This document shows positions 39,575 through 49,870 of a DNA stretch of 64,000 nucleotides, one piece after another. Numbering within the stretch: position 1 is the stretch's first letter; each line of letters starts with the position of its first letter. Below the pieces are notes generated by a model that made no database searches, had not been told where the DNA came from, and was given only the letters and a program-made list of their open reading frames with translations. The stretch covers positions 368,040 through 432,039 of the forward strand of contig CAJNDS010001691.1 in NCBI GenBank assembly GCA_905221605.1, written 5' to 3'. Origin of the DNA: Symbiodinium natans. Taxonomy: Eukaryota; Sar; Dinophyceae; Suessiales; Symbiodiniaceae. The position numbers were made by a program, and so were the translations under genes.

Positions 39575-40605
39575 AAATGGTTTCGGAAACTCTCCGAGCT
39601 TGGGCCAAGCTTGAGGGCAAGGGTGCGGGGTATTATTAAGTTATTTGGGTCTTCGGGTCTAGGAAAGTAGCTTCTTCTCGAGGCTTCTGTGCAGACTTGA
39701 GGTGTGGGCATTGATTTAGGACATCACATGAATTGGAGGGTTTCGGGCTTCATGAGTAGACTGAAAGTCTGGGGGCCGAGTTTAGGGGTGGTGAGCTTCT
39801 GCCAGGGAACGTCGTTGCCCCTGTGTTGCCCAGGCGGTTCTCCGGCAACTTGGCTTTGGGCACCTCAATTTGTAAACGCGTTTGTGTTCCGCACACGGCC
39901 TCACACCTGCAACAACAGCGACCCAAAGAGTGGGGCTGCGGGGCTTTGGGGCTTTGGAGGATCCGCCAAGGGTTTCGGGAGTACGGGGTTTAGCTCTTGA
40001 CGACACTTTCAGGCCCTAGGCCCCCTGAAGGGCATTTAAACCCTAAACCCTAAACCCTAAACCCTGAATATAAGTCCCTGTTGCTGGTACAGCTTCCTCT
40101 TTGAGGTGATGGAGCACCCCACCATGGACCAATGGAGACTTGGGAAAGCTCAAGAATTACTCGGGGGATGGCACGCGCAGCACATTCCCCACCGGCTAAC
40201 CGAACACCCCATAAACCCAAAGCCCTAAACCAAAATCCGAACACCCCCAAACGTTGAATATTCCACGTTGAATATTCCAATGTGCTAGGTGCGCATGCAG
40301 ACATCCGATCTAGATTCACACGGCCTGGAAGACCCCAAAACCCAGCCATTAGGTTGATGGGCCTCACATTTGGGTTTAACATCTATACCTTGGTATATCG
40401 GGCTTCTACTAATTGCTTAAGAACCCCGAAAACATAAAATGCTTTAAGACCTTGCGGGGAAGTTTGCCATCCGGAAGCGGATCTGGCAGCCGACTGCATT
40501 CCAGCGGCTGGGAAGGAACGCGGGAAGGAGCGCGACCGATTGCTCGAACCTGCCGAGGGTTCTGAGCTGTGCAAAAATCCCAACTCCCCACTTCGACTCC
40601 CCAAG
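39575..40605. other. Spacers, no recognised gene
   Basis: A four-unit minus tract lies at 40037-40066. The word TTGAATATTCCA occurs twice at 40254-40280 as a 16-base tandem. Frames of 73-110 codons are unremarkable. Confidence 0.4.
40393..40450. mobile_element. Family G fragment, copy 3
   Basis: TATATCGGGCTTCTACTAAT and TTGCTTAAGAACCCCGAAAA match 11915-11960 (TATGTTGGGCTGCTCTAATT). The rest of the element is not found. Confidence 0.55.
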
Positions 40606-40646
40606 ACCCTAAACCCTAAACCCTAAACCCTAAACCCTAAACCCAA
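40606..40646 (-). repeat. Short telomere-type tract (CCCTAAA)n
   Basis: Five to six perfect units. Confidence 0.94.
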
Positions 40647-40920
40647 ACATGATATCTAAAGTATCCTGGGCCTCTCGAAGCTCGGAGAATTCAGTGTGTA
40701 GATTCTGTTTAGGGCTTGAGCGGCTTGAGGCGCTTGGGGTTTAGGGTTCTTGGTCTTGGGCTCAGGGCAGTTATGGACGACATCTGAGGGCATCTCATCA
40801 GCTGGTCTTCTAAGCTGTGAACCCAAACCCGAGCCAAGGCCTGTGACGTTGCGTGGCATCAACGGCTGCCTCCAGCATCGAGCTAAACCGAATCAGGAGG
40901 GCGTAGCACTGTGGCGGCCG

Positions 40921-40958
40921 GGGGGGGGGGGGGGGGGACATACAGACAGACAGACAGC

Positions 40959-40993
<35 letters not shown>

Positions 40994-41039
40994 TGTATAC
41001 AAAAAAATATATATGCATATATATATATATATAGAGATC

Positions 41040-41073
<34 letters not shown>

Positions 41074-41080
41074 GATAAAG
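40921..41080. repeat. G-run, (CAGA)n, (GA)n and (TA)n compound
   Basis: Order: G-run 40920-40937, CAGA units, GA units to 40991, then TA repeats to about 41078 with AGATCT interruptions. Confidence 0.95.
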
Positions 41081-41214
41081 CAGCGAAAGGAGTCGTCAAG
41101 AATGGATGGAGGAGGGCCTTGAGGGATGGATCGGGTTCAACTGCGGCCCGGCTGGGGCTCGTCAAAGCTGGGGGGGGGGGGGGGGGCATTGCAGTGACTA
41201 CCGATCTTTTGTTG

Positions 41215-41312
41215 GGTTTAGGGTTTAGGGTTAGGGTTTAGGGTTTAGGGTTTAGGGTTTAGGGTTTAGGGTTTAGGGTTTAGGGTTTAGGGTTTAGGGT
41301 TTAGGGTTAGGA
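41215..41312 (+). repeat. Telomere-type array (TTTAGGG)n
   Basis: About fourteen units, two shortened to TTAGGG. Confidence 0.96.
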
Positions 41313-41427
41313 GGGGGGGGCTGGGGGGGGTCGGTGCACAATTTTTTGTGGAGGACCGCGCCACCCGCACAGCGTAAACAGGCGGTTCAGCACAGGGGGT
41401 AGGGGCGCCTCAGCAAAATCAGCGTTT

Positions 41428-41556
41428 TCGGGCCCCCACACCCCCCCCCCACCCCCTACCAACCCCCCCCCACCCCCCCCCCCCCCCCCACCCAACCCCC
41501 CCCCCCCCCCCCCCCCACCCCCACCCCCCCCCACCCCCCCCCACAACCCCCCCCCC
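41428..41556 (+). repeat. C-rich tract
   Basis: About 130 bases of C-runs broken by single A, the complement of the G/A tract at 33147-33352 in type. Confidence 0.95.
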
Positions 41557-42088
41557 GCCTGTCTTTTTGGCTTGAGCTTGTCCTGGTGCTACCCCCTACC
41601 CCCCCCCAAACGTTTCACAAAACTGTGGCGAGCAGGCTGGGATGATCTTCGAACCATGCAGAGCGGGTTTAGACCCTCAACTATGCTCCAGCGGGGTCGG
41701 CGGCTTGAGCCGGAGGCTCTTAAATTTCAAGACCTTGGCAGCTTTTGTGCGTGCCAACGATGGGCACAAGCTGCAGCTGATGCTAGGCTCCCAGAACCTA
41801 GCTTTCGTGAAGATCTCATGTAAACCTTGATGAGCGGAGGACTACCACCCCCTCCTTTTCCAAGTGGACTTGCACGCGTGCGTCATCAACGTACAGCCTG
41901 CAGCCTTGTTAAATCCTAAATCCTAAACCCCAAACCCTAAACCCTAATAAAGGTCCTGGAGGCCTTCCCTCAATGTCGCAGAGACCACCCCCCACAAGCC
42001 CAAGCCGAGTTGCTGTGCCGGGGCTGAAGACTGCCAATACTGCCACCCTTCCTGGCATCTCTGGGGCTTTGGAGCTGCAGGTCTTGGG
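41557..42088. other. Spacer, no recognised gene
   Basis: A short minus tract lies at 41911-41948. Two overlapping plus-strand frames at 41572-41830 have no motif. Confidence 0.4.
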
Positions 42089-42217
42089 GGGGTTTAGGGT
42101 TTAGGGTTTAGGGTTTAGGGCTTAGGGTTTAGGGTTTAGGGTTTAGGGTTTAGGGTTTAGGGTTTAGGGTTTAGGGTTTAGGGTTTAGGGTTTAGGGTTC
42201 AGGGTTTAGGGTTGAGG
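42089..42217 (+). repeat. Telomere-type array (TTTAGGG)n
   Basis: About eighteen units. The last ones are TTCAGGG and TTGAGGG. Confidence 0.97.
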
Positions 42218-43852
42218 GCGCAGGACTTCCCTGGCTTTGGGGACCAAGGTAAAGTCGAATGTGGGGTTTGGAAGTTCAAGCCGTGCAGGCTCCAGACCAT
42301 TTCCAGCACCGAGCCCCACACTGCAAACCCGAAACTCCGAGCACAGCAACTAGAGACGAGCCGCTCAGCCATTGCGCGGAAACCCCAGAATACCCAACAT
42401 CAGAGGATTGTGCGGCTCTGCGGGGCTACTGGAACAGTCACCGGAGATTGTCTCTGCAAAAGCTGGCCGGAAGCCAAAGCTTTCAACCCGCCAAATCACA
42501 CTGTGACGGCACCAGCGCTTAAACCCTCGACAGCCTCCAAATATTGGCTCTGATACGCAAAGCCGGACGAAGGTGGCAACCTTACGGTTAGGGCTAGGGT
42601 TTAGGGTTTAGGGTTTAGGGTCTAGGGTTGAGGGTTGAGGGTTTAGGGTTCAGGGTTCAGGGTTCAGGGTTCAGGCTGTGCATCTTAGCACTGAGGGACT
42701 TAGGAACCAGGGCACATGGGTTTATCGGCGCAGTCGCACTTTCAGACTCATGAACGGCTTAGGACTTGATGCGCGGTGATTTTGCGCCCTAAACCCTAAA
42801 CCCCTAAACCCCTAAACCCCCAAACCCCTAAACCCCTAAACCCCCAAACCCCTAAACCCTAAACCGCTGCAAGGAGTTCCGGTGCCTTCGGAGTTTTGGC
42901 CTGCCAAGCCCTCGTTTCACTGCGCGACACCCCCGTTGTTGCATTGCCGCGCGTCGCGCGATGCAAAATCTCACCTTGGCCTGCATGCGTGTCAGCCCCG
43001 CGCACGCAAGGTTTGTAAATCCAGGACCCAGTGAGCTGGTTGGGCCCAAAATTTCCCCAAGCCCCTCAGAAATCCCAAGGCACTGAGCTGTTCTGAGCCA
43101 ATTCCCCAACCGAGCTCAGTCGACGTAGAGGAACCCCCAGAAACGCAGCAACTTCTGTCCGATCGGGCTTCCCAAGTGTTACTGCGGAGTGCTCCAAAAA
43201 GCCAAAAGCGTACGGCTTCAAAAGGCAGATGACTTCCAACTCTCCGCGGGGGTTGATGAGTTTCTCTGAACGCTGCACCGGGGGCAGACAAGGGATCTTC
43301 TAATTGGGTTATAAGTACCCTGAACCTCCGTGGTCGTCCATTTTGGCGACGCGCGGCAGCAACAAATAGCCAGAATTTGTCGCCCAACATCACACCAACA
43401 TGGGCCGATGAGGCCAGGTTCAAATTCTTGAGGTTCCTGAATCTCATGTGGATTTGCCGCCCGAGAGGAAAGACTGACCCGAACTCTCTTGATGTCCTCT
43501 GTTTGCTGGTGCCTAAACTGTCTCAATCTGACTGCCAATCCCCAACACACACACACACACACACACAACGAACTCTAAACCCTAAACCCTAAACCCTAAA
43601 CCCTTTTCCCCCATTGTGGGACTCAAACCGCGACGACCCTCAGCAACCAAAAAGCAGCTCCAGATCTGCGAAGGATTTCTGCCACCCTCAACATCCCTCA
43701 CAACCCTACACCTAGTTCATTGTTGGGATAATATTCAAAATTAGATTCTCTATTCCTTATTGGCTTTAAGTACCCTTAAACATGTAAAATGTTACCCAAC
43801 TATGACAAAGTCACACGGTCCAACCGGCAAACCGGCTCGCGACCAGGCCTAT
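42218..43852. other. Spacers with short tracts, no recognised gene
   Basis: Tracts at 42594-42675 (plus, four TTCAGGG), 42788-42867 (minus, CCCCTAAA 8-mers) and 43572-43605 (minus). A family A right-end fragment lies at 43300-43331, and a CA repeat at 43546-43566. An AT-rich palindrome-like stretch (GTTGGGATAATATT ... AATGTTACCCAAC) lies at 43721-43803. Opposed frames at 42212-42553 and 42992-43447 show no domain. Confidence 0.4.
43300..43331. mobile_element. Family A right-end fragment
   Basis: ATTGGGTTATAAGTACCCTG followed by AACCTCC matches the right terminal part of family A. No left part is visible. Confidence 0.45.
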
Positions 43853-43950
43853 AAACCCTAAACCCTAAACCCTAAACCCTAAACCCTAAACCCTAAACCC
43901 TAAACCCTAAACCCTAAACCCTAAACCCTAAACCCTAAACCCTAAACCTG
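43853..43950 (-). repeat. Telomere-type array (CCCTAAA)n
   Basis: Fourteen perfect units. Confidence 0.97.
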
Positions 43951-44020
43951 AACTCTTGGAGGTCGGCTGTTCGTGGGTTTTCAGCTGCACCTGCCACGCC
44001 TGCTAGGGCTTCAAGGCTTT

Positions 44021-44110
44021 AGGATCTAGGGTTTAGGGTTTAGAGTTTAGGGTTTAGGGTTTAGGGTTTAGGGTTTAGGGTTGAGGGTTTAGGGTTTAGA
44101 GTTGAGGGCT
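44021..44110 (+). repeat. Telomere-type tract (TTTAGGG)n
   Basis: About thirteen units with TTTAGAG and TTGAGGG variants. Converges with the minus tract 70 bases to the left. Confidence 0.94.
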
Positions 44111-44448
44111 TCGGCTTTCGATTTTGGGGGCTTTCAGCCGTCAACGATGTTCAAGGCCGAATGTGGCTATTGAAGGCCTTTGGGGTGTTTTTTAATCGTT
44201 TGGCGCCCTGAAGCCCGAAAGCTCCACAGGCCCTGCGCTGCCCTGCCTCAGTGATTGAGCCGAGGTTTTCACGATGTACCGGGGCCTCCACTGGCAGGCG
44301 GCTATAGTGCATGGGGTTTAGGGTTTCGGGTTAAGGGTTTAGGGCTAAGGGTTTAGGGGAGTTTAGAGCCGTAGCGGGTAAGCAGCTCGCCAGTGAGCTC
44401 TGTGGGTGGCCATACGCCTTCATAGGCAACGCGAGGCTAGTAATAGCT

Positions 44449-44650
44449 GATGCTCGTGATGCCCATTATGTGCTCATGATGTCATGATGCTCAAAGGGCT
44501 TGGAGTCTCAAACCCCGGGCCAGCTCCAGCTAATGCTCATGATGCTCTAAGGGGCCAGCTCCACACCTGATGCTCATGATGCCCATGCTGCTCCAAATGT
44601 TTGGGTATCGAAGCTGATGCTCGTGATGCTCAAAAGGGTTTGGGGTCTGA
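44449..44650. repeat. Dispersed (TGATGCTCATGATGC) repeat
   Basis: Six copies of TGATGCTC(A/G)TGATGC-type words alternate with CTCCAGCT and GGGTCTGA words. A degenerate minisatellite of about 60-70 bases with an inner dyad. Confidence 0.7.
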
Positions 44651-45485
44651 ACGCCAGGGTTAGCTCCCTCTGCGGTTGTCAGCAGTACTGAACTAGCCAA
44701 GACCGAGTGCGAAACTCAAACGCCCAGACTCAATGACTGCTTGGAATCGCAGAACGACAAAAAACAAGAAGCACTCGCTAGAAGGCGCTAGAACCAGGAG
44801 CCTGAACGAAGACATCGGCGGGCGGCTCCCTCGCCTTCTGTTGCAAGTTCCTCAAGCACAGGGGCTTGGGGGTGAATCCGGGGGGGGGGGGGGGGGAGCG
44901 GCGGGTGGGTGAATCCCCGGAAAAACCACTGAAAACCGAAGGAGCAAAGTCTTTGCCTCTTCTACACAGACATCGTATTGTAGAGCTCAAGAATTTCAGT
45001 GCTTAGCTCACAGATCTGGAGGCAGCAGCGCCGCCGGATGATCTTCCACCCACTCTCCGGCTTTCAGCATCCGCGGGTACGTGTTCCGCTCACGAAGCTG
45101 AGCCCGATTGATGTCGGATGGTTGCTTCTAGTGGTCAGTATGCTTGGGGGTCTTGTCCATGTGGTTAAAAAGGCAGCCGCGAACGGAGCCAAGGTCCGTA
45201 ATGCAGGAGGGGCCTATGCCGGAATCGCCGCAGGGGGGAGGGAGTGGGGGTAGGAAAGGCTGGCTCCTCAAAGCCCAGGCAAACCCCTAAACCAATGGCT
45301 CGCGGGGGTTTAGGGTTTAGGGTTTAGGGTTTCGGGTTTCGGGCTTCGGGTCTAAGGAGCGCATTTCAATCGCCAAGGCGCTGCTCCCAGATGTCCTGCT
45401 TCAGCTTCTCCTGACTGGTCGTGCCCTCCTCCCTTCAGGGACCCTGGACCTGAGCCCCAAAGCAACCAAATCTCTCAACACCCTT

Positions 45486-45615
45486 TCAATAGTAAACAAG
45501 TATAATAATCACAATGAAAATGATCATAATAATGATAATCATCATCATGATCATCATAATCATAATAATCATAATAGTCATAATAATCATAATAGTAGAA
45601 ATAGTAATAGTTTTA
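45486..45615. repeat. (AAT/ATC)n trinucleotide repeat
   Basis: About 130 bases of AATCAT and AATAATCAT words, similar in kind to the block at 8767-9226. Confidence 0.9.
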
Positions 45616-45738
45616 TGAAGGAATCTACTCCAAGTGTGACCAGAAACCGTCAACTCGAAGAATCCTCAGCCCGGTCGGTCATGCCTGGCCTGGCGCTGCT
45701 GAAGCGATAGCAACTCGTCCATCTGCCTCACCATCAAG

Positions 45739-45896
45739 TTTAGGGTTTAGGGTTGAGGGTTTAGGGTTTTAGGGGTTTAGGGTTTAGGGTTTAGTGTTTA
45801 GGGATTGGGGTTTGGGGTTTGGGGTTTAGGGTTTAGGGTTTAGGGTTTAGGGTTTAGGGTTTAGGGTTTAGGGCTTCCGAGGTTTAAGTTTAGGGT
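45739..45896 (+). repeat. Telomere-type array (TTTAGGG)n with TTTGGGG units
   Basis: About twenty units; both edges degenerate. Confidence 0.95.
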
Positions 45897-46095
45897 GCAG
45901 GATGAACTCTTGCCTCATGTCGCTTGTACTAGTGACTGAAACACCCCATCCCACAACCACAAGGGCCTGAAACCCTAAACCCTGAACCCACCTCAAAACC
46001 CCTCAAGCGCGAGAACTTTCTGAAGCCCCAAGAAACCTGAAGCCCCAAGACTCTATGCGAGAAACCATTGGAGCCCTGTGGGTTTGAGGGTGCTG

Positions 46096-46288
46096 GCATC
46101 TGGGGGCTTACGAAAGTAGAAGAACCCCAACATTGTTCCCCAAATCGTATGACTCCCTTATGATAAGGACCCCAATAAGGTACACCCCTAATCTCGGAAA
46201 CCCCCCTAAACCCTAAACCCTGAACCCGAAACCCTAAACCCTAAACCCTAAACCCCCTAAAGCCTAATTTCGGAAACCCCCATATGGG
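46096..46288. mobile_element. Family D element, copy 1, with a telomeric tract in its right terminal repeat
   Basis: The left end ATCTGGGGGCTTACGAAAG is clear. The right end CCTAATCTCGGAAACCCCC (46186-46205) is followed by a CCCTAAA tract (46206-46258) and then by the same end again, CCTAATTTCGGAAACCCCC plus ATAT (46264-46288). The tract sits at the same place in the terminal repeat as in copy 2 and is flanked by a duplicated end. Confidence 0.7.
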
Positions 46289-46368
46289 ATCTCAATCCCG
46301 TGCCTGGAGAGCAGCTTGGTCATGTCTTCGATCCTTGGCCCGGCCACTTCCCACTTCTTTTGAGGTTG

Positions 46369-46663
46369 AGGATTTGGGGTTTGGGGTTTGGGGTTTGGGG
46401 TTTAGGGTTTAGGGTTTGGGGTTTGGGGTTTGGGGTTTGGGGTTTGGGGTTTGGGGTTTGGGATTTGGGGTTTGGGGTTTGGGGTTTGGGGTTTGGGATT
46501 TGGGGTTTGGGGTTTGGGGTTTGGGGTTTGGGGTTTGGGGTTTGGGGTTTGGGGTTTGGGGTTTGGGGTTTGGGTTTGGGGTTTGGGGTTTGGGGGTTTG
46601 GGGTTTGGGTTTGGGGTTTGGGGTTTTGGGGGTTTGGGGTTTGGGGTTGGGTTGGGTTGTTTC
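46369..46663 (+). repeat. Long variant telomeric array (TTTGGGG)n
   Basis: About forty units, nearly all TTTGGGG, with two TTTAGGG near the left edge and a few six- and eight-base units at the right. All frames are open, producing five overlapping spurious frames. Confidence 0.97.
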
Positions 46664-46970
46664 GGGCTGCTCGGGGAGTGGGGGGGGGGAAGGGGGGGGC
46701 AAGGGGTGGGGCAAGGGTGGGCGAGGGGAGGAAGAGACTGCGAGACGTGATGTTCTAAAATGGGGCGCTTCGTCTTCCCGACATGCAACAGGAACAACGC
46801 ATCAGCGGGCGTGAGAATATGCTGTAGTCTGACCTTGGAGGTAGATAAACCGCCAACATGGAGGGGGAGAGGGGGGGGGAGAGGGAGGGGGAGGAGGGGG
46901 GGGTGAGAGGGGGGGGGGGTGGAGAGGGGGGGGGGGAGAGGGGGGAGAGAGGGGGGGGGGGGGCGGAGAT
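46664..46970 (+). repeat. G/A-rich tracts
   Basis: Purine runs at 46676-46735 and 46855-46963 with GGGGGAGAGGG words, separated by about 120 bases of unique sequence. Confidence 0.9.
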
Positions 46971-47093
46971 GGAGGCTGCTGCCGGCCCATAAGTCCCCCA
47001 CTCGCTAACCTCAAGCGGCCCCAACAAGCCCCAAGTCCCTGAAGAGCCCGAAGCACAAAAAGACCGAAATCGGAAGGGTCTGGAGTTTAGGAT

Positions 47094-47270
47094 CCTGGGT
47101 TTAGGGTTTAGGGCTTAGGGTTTAGGGTGTTGGGTTTAGGGTTTAGGGTTTAGGGTTTTGGGTTTAGGGTTTAGGGTTTAGGATTTAGGGTTTAGAGTTT
47201 AGGGTTTAGGGTTTAGGGTTTAGGGTTTAGGGTTTAGGGTTTAGGGTTTAGGGTTTAAGGTTTAGGGACA
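47094..47270 (+). repeat. Telomere-type array (TTTAGGG)n
   Basis: About 25 units with scattered single-base variants. Confidence 0.96.
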
Positions 47271-47389
47271 CCCAACCCCAAACCCTCAGACAAAGGCGTG
47301 CAGCCAAGGCACTGGACGTAGCCACTGCCTGAATTGAAAACATCAGAATTTGTGCGTCCATCCTGCCAGCAGCGGTTGTCAGGGTGCCG

Positions 47390-47488
47390 AACCCTGAACC
47401 CTAAACCCTGAACCCCAAACCCTAAACCCTAAACCCTAAACCCTAAACCCTAAACCCTAAACCTAGACCCTAAACCCTAGACCCTGGA
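47390..47488 (-). repeat. Telomere-type tract (CCCTAAA/CCCTGAA/CCCTAGA)n
   Basis: About fourteen units. Variants cluster at both edges. Confidence 0.94.
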
Positions 47489-47550
47489 GGGAAGCACCAG
47501 AGGCCAAACTTCGAAGACTGCCCGGCAAACAACTTCCCGGGACTTCCTAC

Positions 47551-47785
47551 CCTCCCTACTTGGAGGTTCATGGTACTTCTTGGGTTTAGGGTTTAGGGTT
47601 TAGGGTTTAGGGTCTAGGGTCTAGGGTCTAGGGTCTAGGGTCTAGGGTCTAGGGTTTAGGGTGCTCAACAACCAGTTTGACTGTAATCATAACCCACTTG
47701 TGAGCCCCTTAAGTGCCCTAATAAGGTTATGATTGGGCTATAAGTGGTCAAGAAGTACTGTGAACCTCCAAGACTCCAAGTAGAC
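47551..47785. mobile_element. Family A element, copy 6, with a telomeric array inside
   Basis: The left terminal repeat CTACTTGGAGGTTCATGGTA ends in CTTCTTGGG, which runs straight into a TTTAGGG/TCTAGGG array (47583-47662). Family A interior then follows (ATAACCCACTTGTGAGCCCC, CCTAATAAGGTTATGATTGG) and the right end AGAAGTACTGTGAACCTCCA. Both terminal repeats are present, so the array lies within the element. Confidence 0.75.
47583..47662 (+). repeat. Telomere-type tract inside family A element
   Basis: About eleven units: TTTAGGG outside, six TCTAGGG in the middle. Confidence 0.96.
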
Positions 47786-48031
47786 CTCCCCGAACCCCGA
47801 AACCCACAACCAGCCACAGAGAACACGGCGCTCCTCCGGGAACGGCATGCTACTCTGTAGGACCGCAGCCATGGCTTTCAATGAGAGCCTCCCGCAGGGA
47901 CAACCTCAAACTCAAATCCTGACGTCCAAAAGCCCATTTGGGGAAGTTTCGCCGGAGGGTGCCAGGATTTGGGGCCTTCGAAGTGAATCGAGTGCTTCGA
48001 GGGTACAGGTGCTGAGGGACCCTAACAGCCC
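47786..48031. other. Spacer, no recognised gene
   Basis: Two opposed 62-66 codon frames without motif. Confidence 0.4.
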
Positions 48032-48373
48032 CTAAACCCTCAACCCCCAACCCTAACCCTAAACCCTAAACCCCAAACCCCAAACCCTCCTCAACCCAGT
48101 GAAGGCCTACCTACCTAATGAGGTGTGAGACACCCCATCACACTCGTCGTCACGGATATCAGCAGAAGTCACAGCACTCCCTAAACCCTAAACCCTAAAC
48201 CCAAAACCCTAAACCCAAAACCCTAAACCCTAAACCCTAAACCCCAGTAGGCGCTTGCAGGCAAGTCAAGCCGTGTGCAAAGAAGACGGTAATTATTGAA
48301 CAAAACACCCCCCTCAAAGCCTAAACCCTAAACCCCAAACCCGTAAAGTAAACCCTAAACCCCAAACCCTAAG
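48032..48373 (-). repeat. Three short telomere-type tracts in one orientation
   Basis: 48032-48088, 48180-48246 (with CCCAAAA units) and 48321-48373 (broken by CCGTAAAGTA), separated by 75-90 bases. Confidence 0.92.
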
Positions 48374-48720
48374 CAAGCAACATCAGCTGGAGAAAGCACC
48401 CAAAGTCGGGGCCGAAAGTGCCCCAGAGGAAACCGAAACGAAAGGACTCTCAGCCGACCACGCAAAGCCCTTCAAAAGTCCCTCAAAGGCCCCTCAAAAG
48501 TCCCTCAACAGTCCCCCCGCCCTCTCAACCCCCAGAATGAAGAAGAGGGGCCTTGGCGAATGTCAAAAGAGGAGCGGGACGCGTCTCGTATAACTTCAGA
48601 ATAGCTGCAAGAGCTGCGGAACACGCAAGAGGCCTTGAGAGCCTACATGGGTTTAGGTCTCCGCAAGGTTTTCTGTTCTTGGGACCCCCTTTTCAGCAAC
48701 GGACTCTTAACAAGCTAAGC
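48374..48720. other. Spacer, no recognised gene
   Basis: A local repeat of CCCTCAAA(A/G)G words lies at 48477-48510. No gene seen. Confidence 0.45.
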
Positions 48721-48850
48721 GGTTTAGGGTTTAGGGTTTAGGGTTTAGGGTTTAGGGTTTAGGGTTTAGGGTTTAGGGTTTAGGGTTTAGGGTTTAGGGT
48801 TTAGGGATTCGGGTTTAGGGTTTAGGGATTCGGGTTTAGGGTTTAGGGTG
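48721..48850 (+). repeat. Telomere-type array (TTTAGGG)n
   Basis: About eighteen units. The right end repeats a GGGATTCGGGTTTAGGG word twice. Confidence 0.96.
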
Positions 48851-49143
48851 TTACAGGTCTCAGATTTCCGAGGGCCGAGGAAACCCCAGAGGAACTGACA
48901 GAGCTCTGGCGAGTCTTTGGTCTGTAAGGGTTCCCCTTAATGTACGCCTAATATGGCCCTTAGACGACCTTGAGGATCTTTTCTTAAAGGGTCCCCAAAA
49001 CCGAAAGGGCTGATGGGTTTTTGGGTCTTGGGTTTGGGGTTCAGTTTGAGGGGCAGGGTAGGGGATTTGGGCCACATTGCTTGCTGGCGTTCCGCCTTCC
49101 CGCCCCCCACTCCCTTCTTGCCTTACTGTGACGGTGCGCGAGA

Positions 49144-49225
49144 CCCTAAACCCTAAACCCTAAACCCTAAACCCTAGACCCTAATCCCTAAACCCTAAAC
49201 CCTAAACCCTAAACCCTAAACCTTC
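49144..49225 (-). repeat. Telomere-type tract (CCCTAAA)n
   Basis: About twelve units with one CCCTAGA and one CCCTAAT. Confidence 0.95.
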
Positions 49226-49601
49226 ATTCGTAACTTACGTGAAACAAATTCCAAGGAGTGAAGTGCAAGTTCAGCTCAGATAAAATGAGGGTTGCTTGCA
49301 GTTACCTTGTATACCACCTTGTGAAGCCATTACTCCACACTGACTCCACACATTGACATGAAAAAAACCAAGGAAGATCAACACAATTTTGAGTTGAAAG
49401 CAAGCCAGGTTCAGAAACACGGCATTAAACAAGTCTACGTGTCAGAGTCATCACAAAAATCCAAAGAGTGGGTTTTGGGAGCCTTAAAGAACCAATCCTG
49501 ACACATATAAACCCTCCATCCAACCCGTAGTGAATTGATTCTAAACAAATGGACCTACAACCTCAACAACAACAACAAACAAACCCTCGAGCCCTCAAAT
49601 A
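49226..49601. other. AT-richer spacer, no open frame
   Basis: About 375 bases, lower in G+C than its neighbours, with a CAA-repeat at about 49560-49580. No frame of useful length. Confidence 0.45.
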
Positions 49602-49767
49602 TCGGAGCCTAAACAATTAGAACAGGGTTCTGGGGGGATACTATAGTATATTTATATAGGAGCCATAAGGGAAATACGATTAGTAATTCTAAACCCTAAA
49701 CCCTAAACCCCAAACCCTAAACCCTAAACCCGAAACCCTAAACCCTAAACCCTACACCCTAAACCCC
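49602..49767. mobile_element. Family E element, copy 3, with a telomeric tract at its right end
   Basis: CGGAGCCTAAACAATTAGAAC and the inner CAGGGTTCTGGGGGG match family E. At the point where the right end should read TAATTNCNCCGACCCC, the sequence goes TAGTAATTCT and then directly into CCCTAAA units (49691-49767). Confidence 0.65.
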
Positions 49768-49870
49768 CACTATTGTGATCCTGACCCCGATGCAACGGAG
49801 GCTGAGCGGGCCCTGTGCTCGGCAACGCGTGGGGCCGCCGGGAGGATCTGCAGCGGCGGTGGGGCCTTGC

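Larger units (their letters stand above)
44111..45738. other. Mostly unique 1.6 kb with repeats, no recognised gene
   Basis: Degenerate plus tracts lie at 44313-44360 and 45306-45352, and a G-run at 44880-44896. A plus-strand frame at 44999-45253 contains a hydrophobic stretch (VGWLLLVVSMLGGLVHVV) but no recognised domain. Confidence 0.4.

Noticed and set aside
41560-41582. TTTTTGGCTTGAGC resembling the end of the dinoflagellate spliced leader
   Set aside because: Only the TTTTGGCT core agrees. The upstream half does not match and no downstream donor or repeat cluster is visible.
46300-47056. Frames of 100-199 codons with GFGVWGL or NPKPQTP repeats or poly-P
   Set aside because: Produced by the stop-free TTTGGGG array and G/A tracts.
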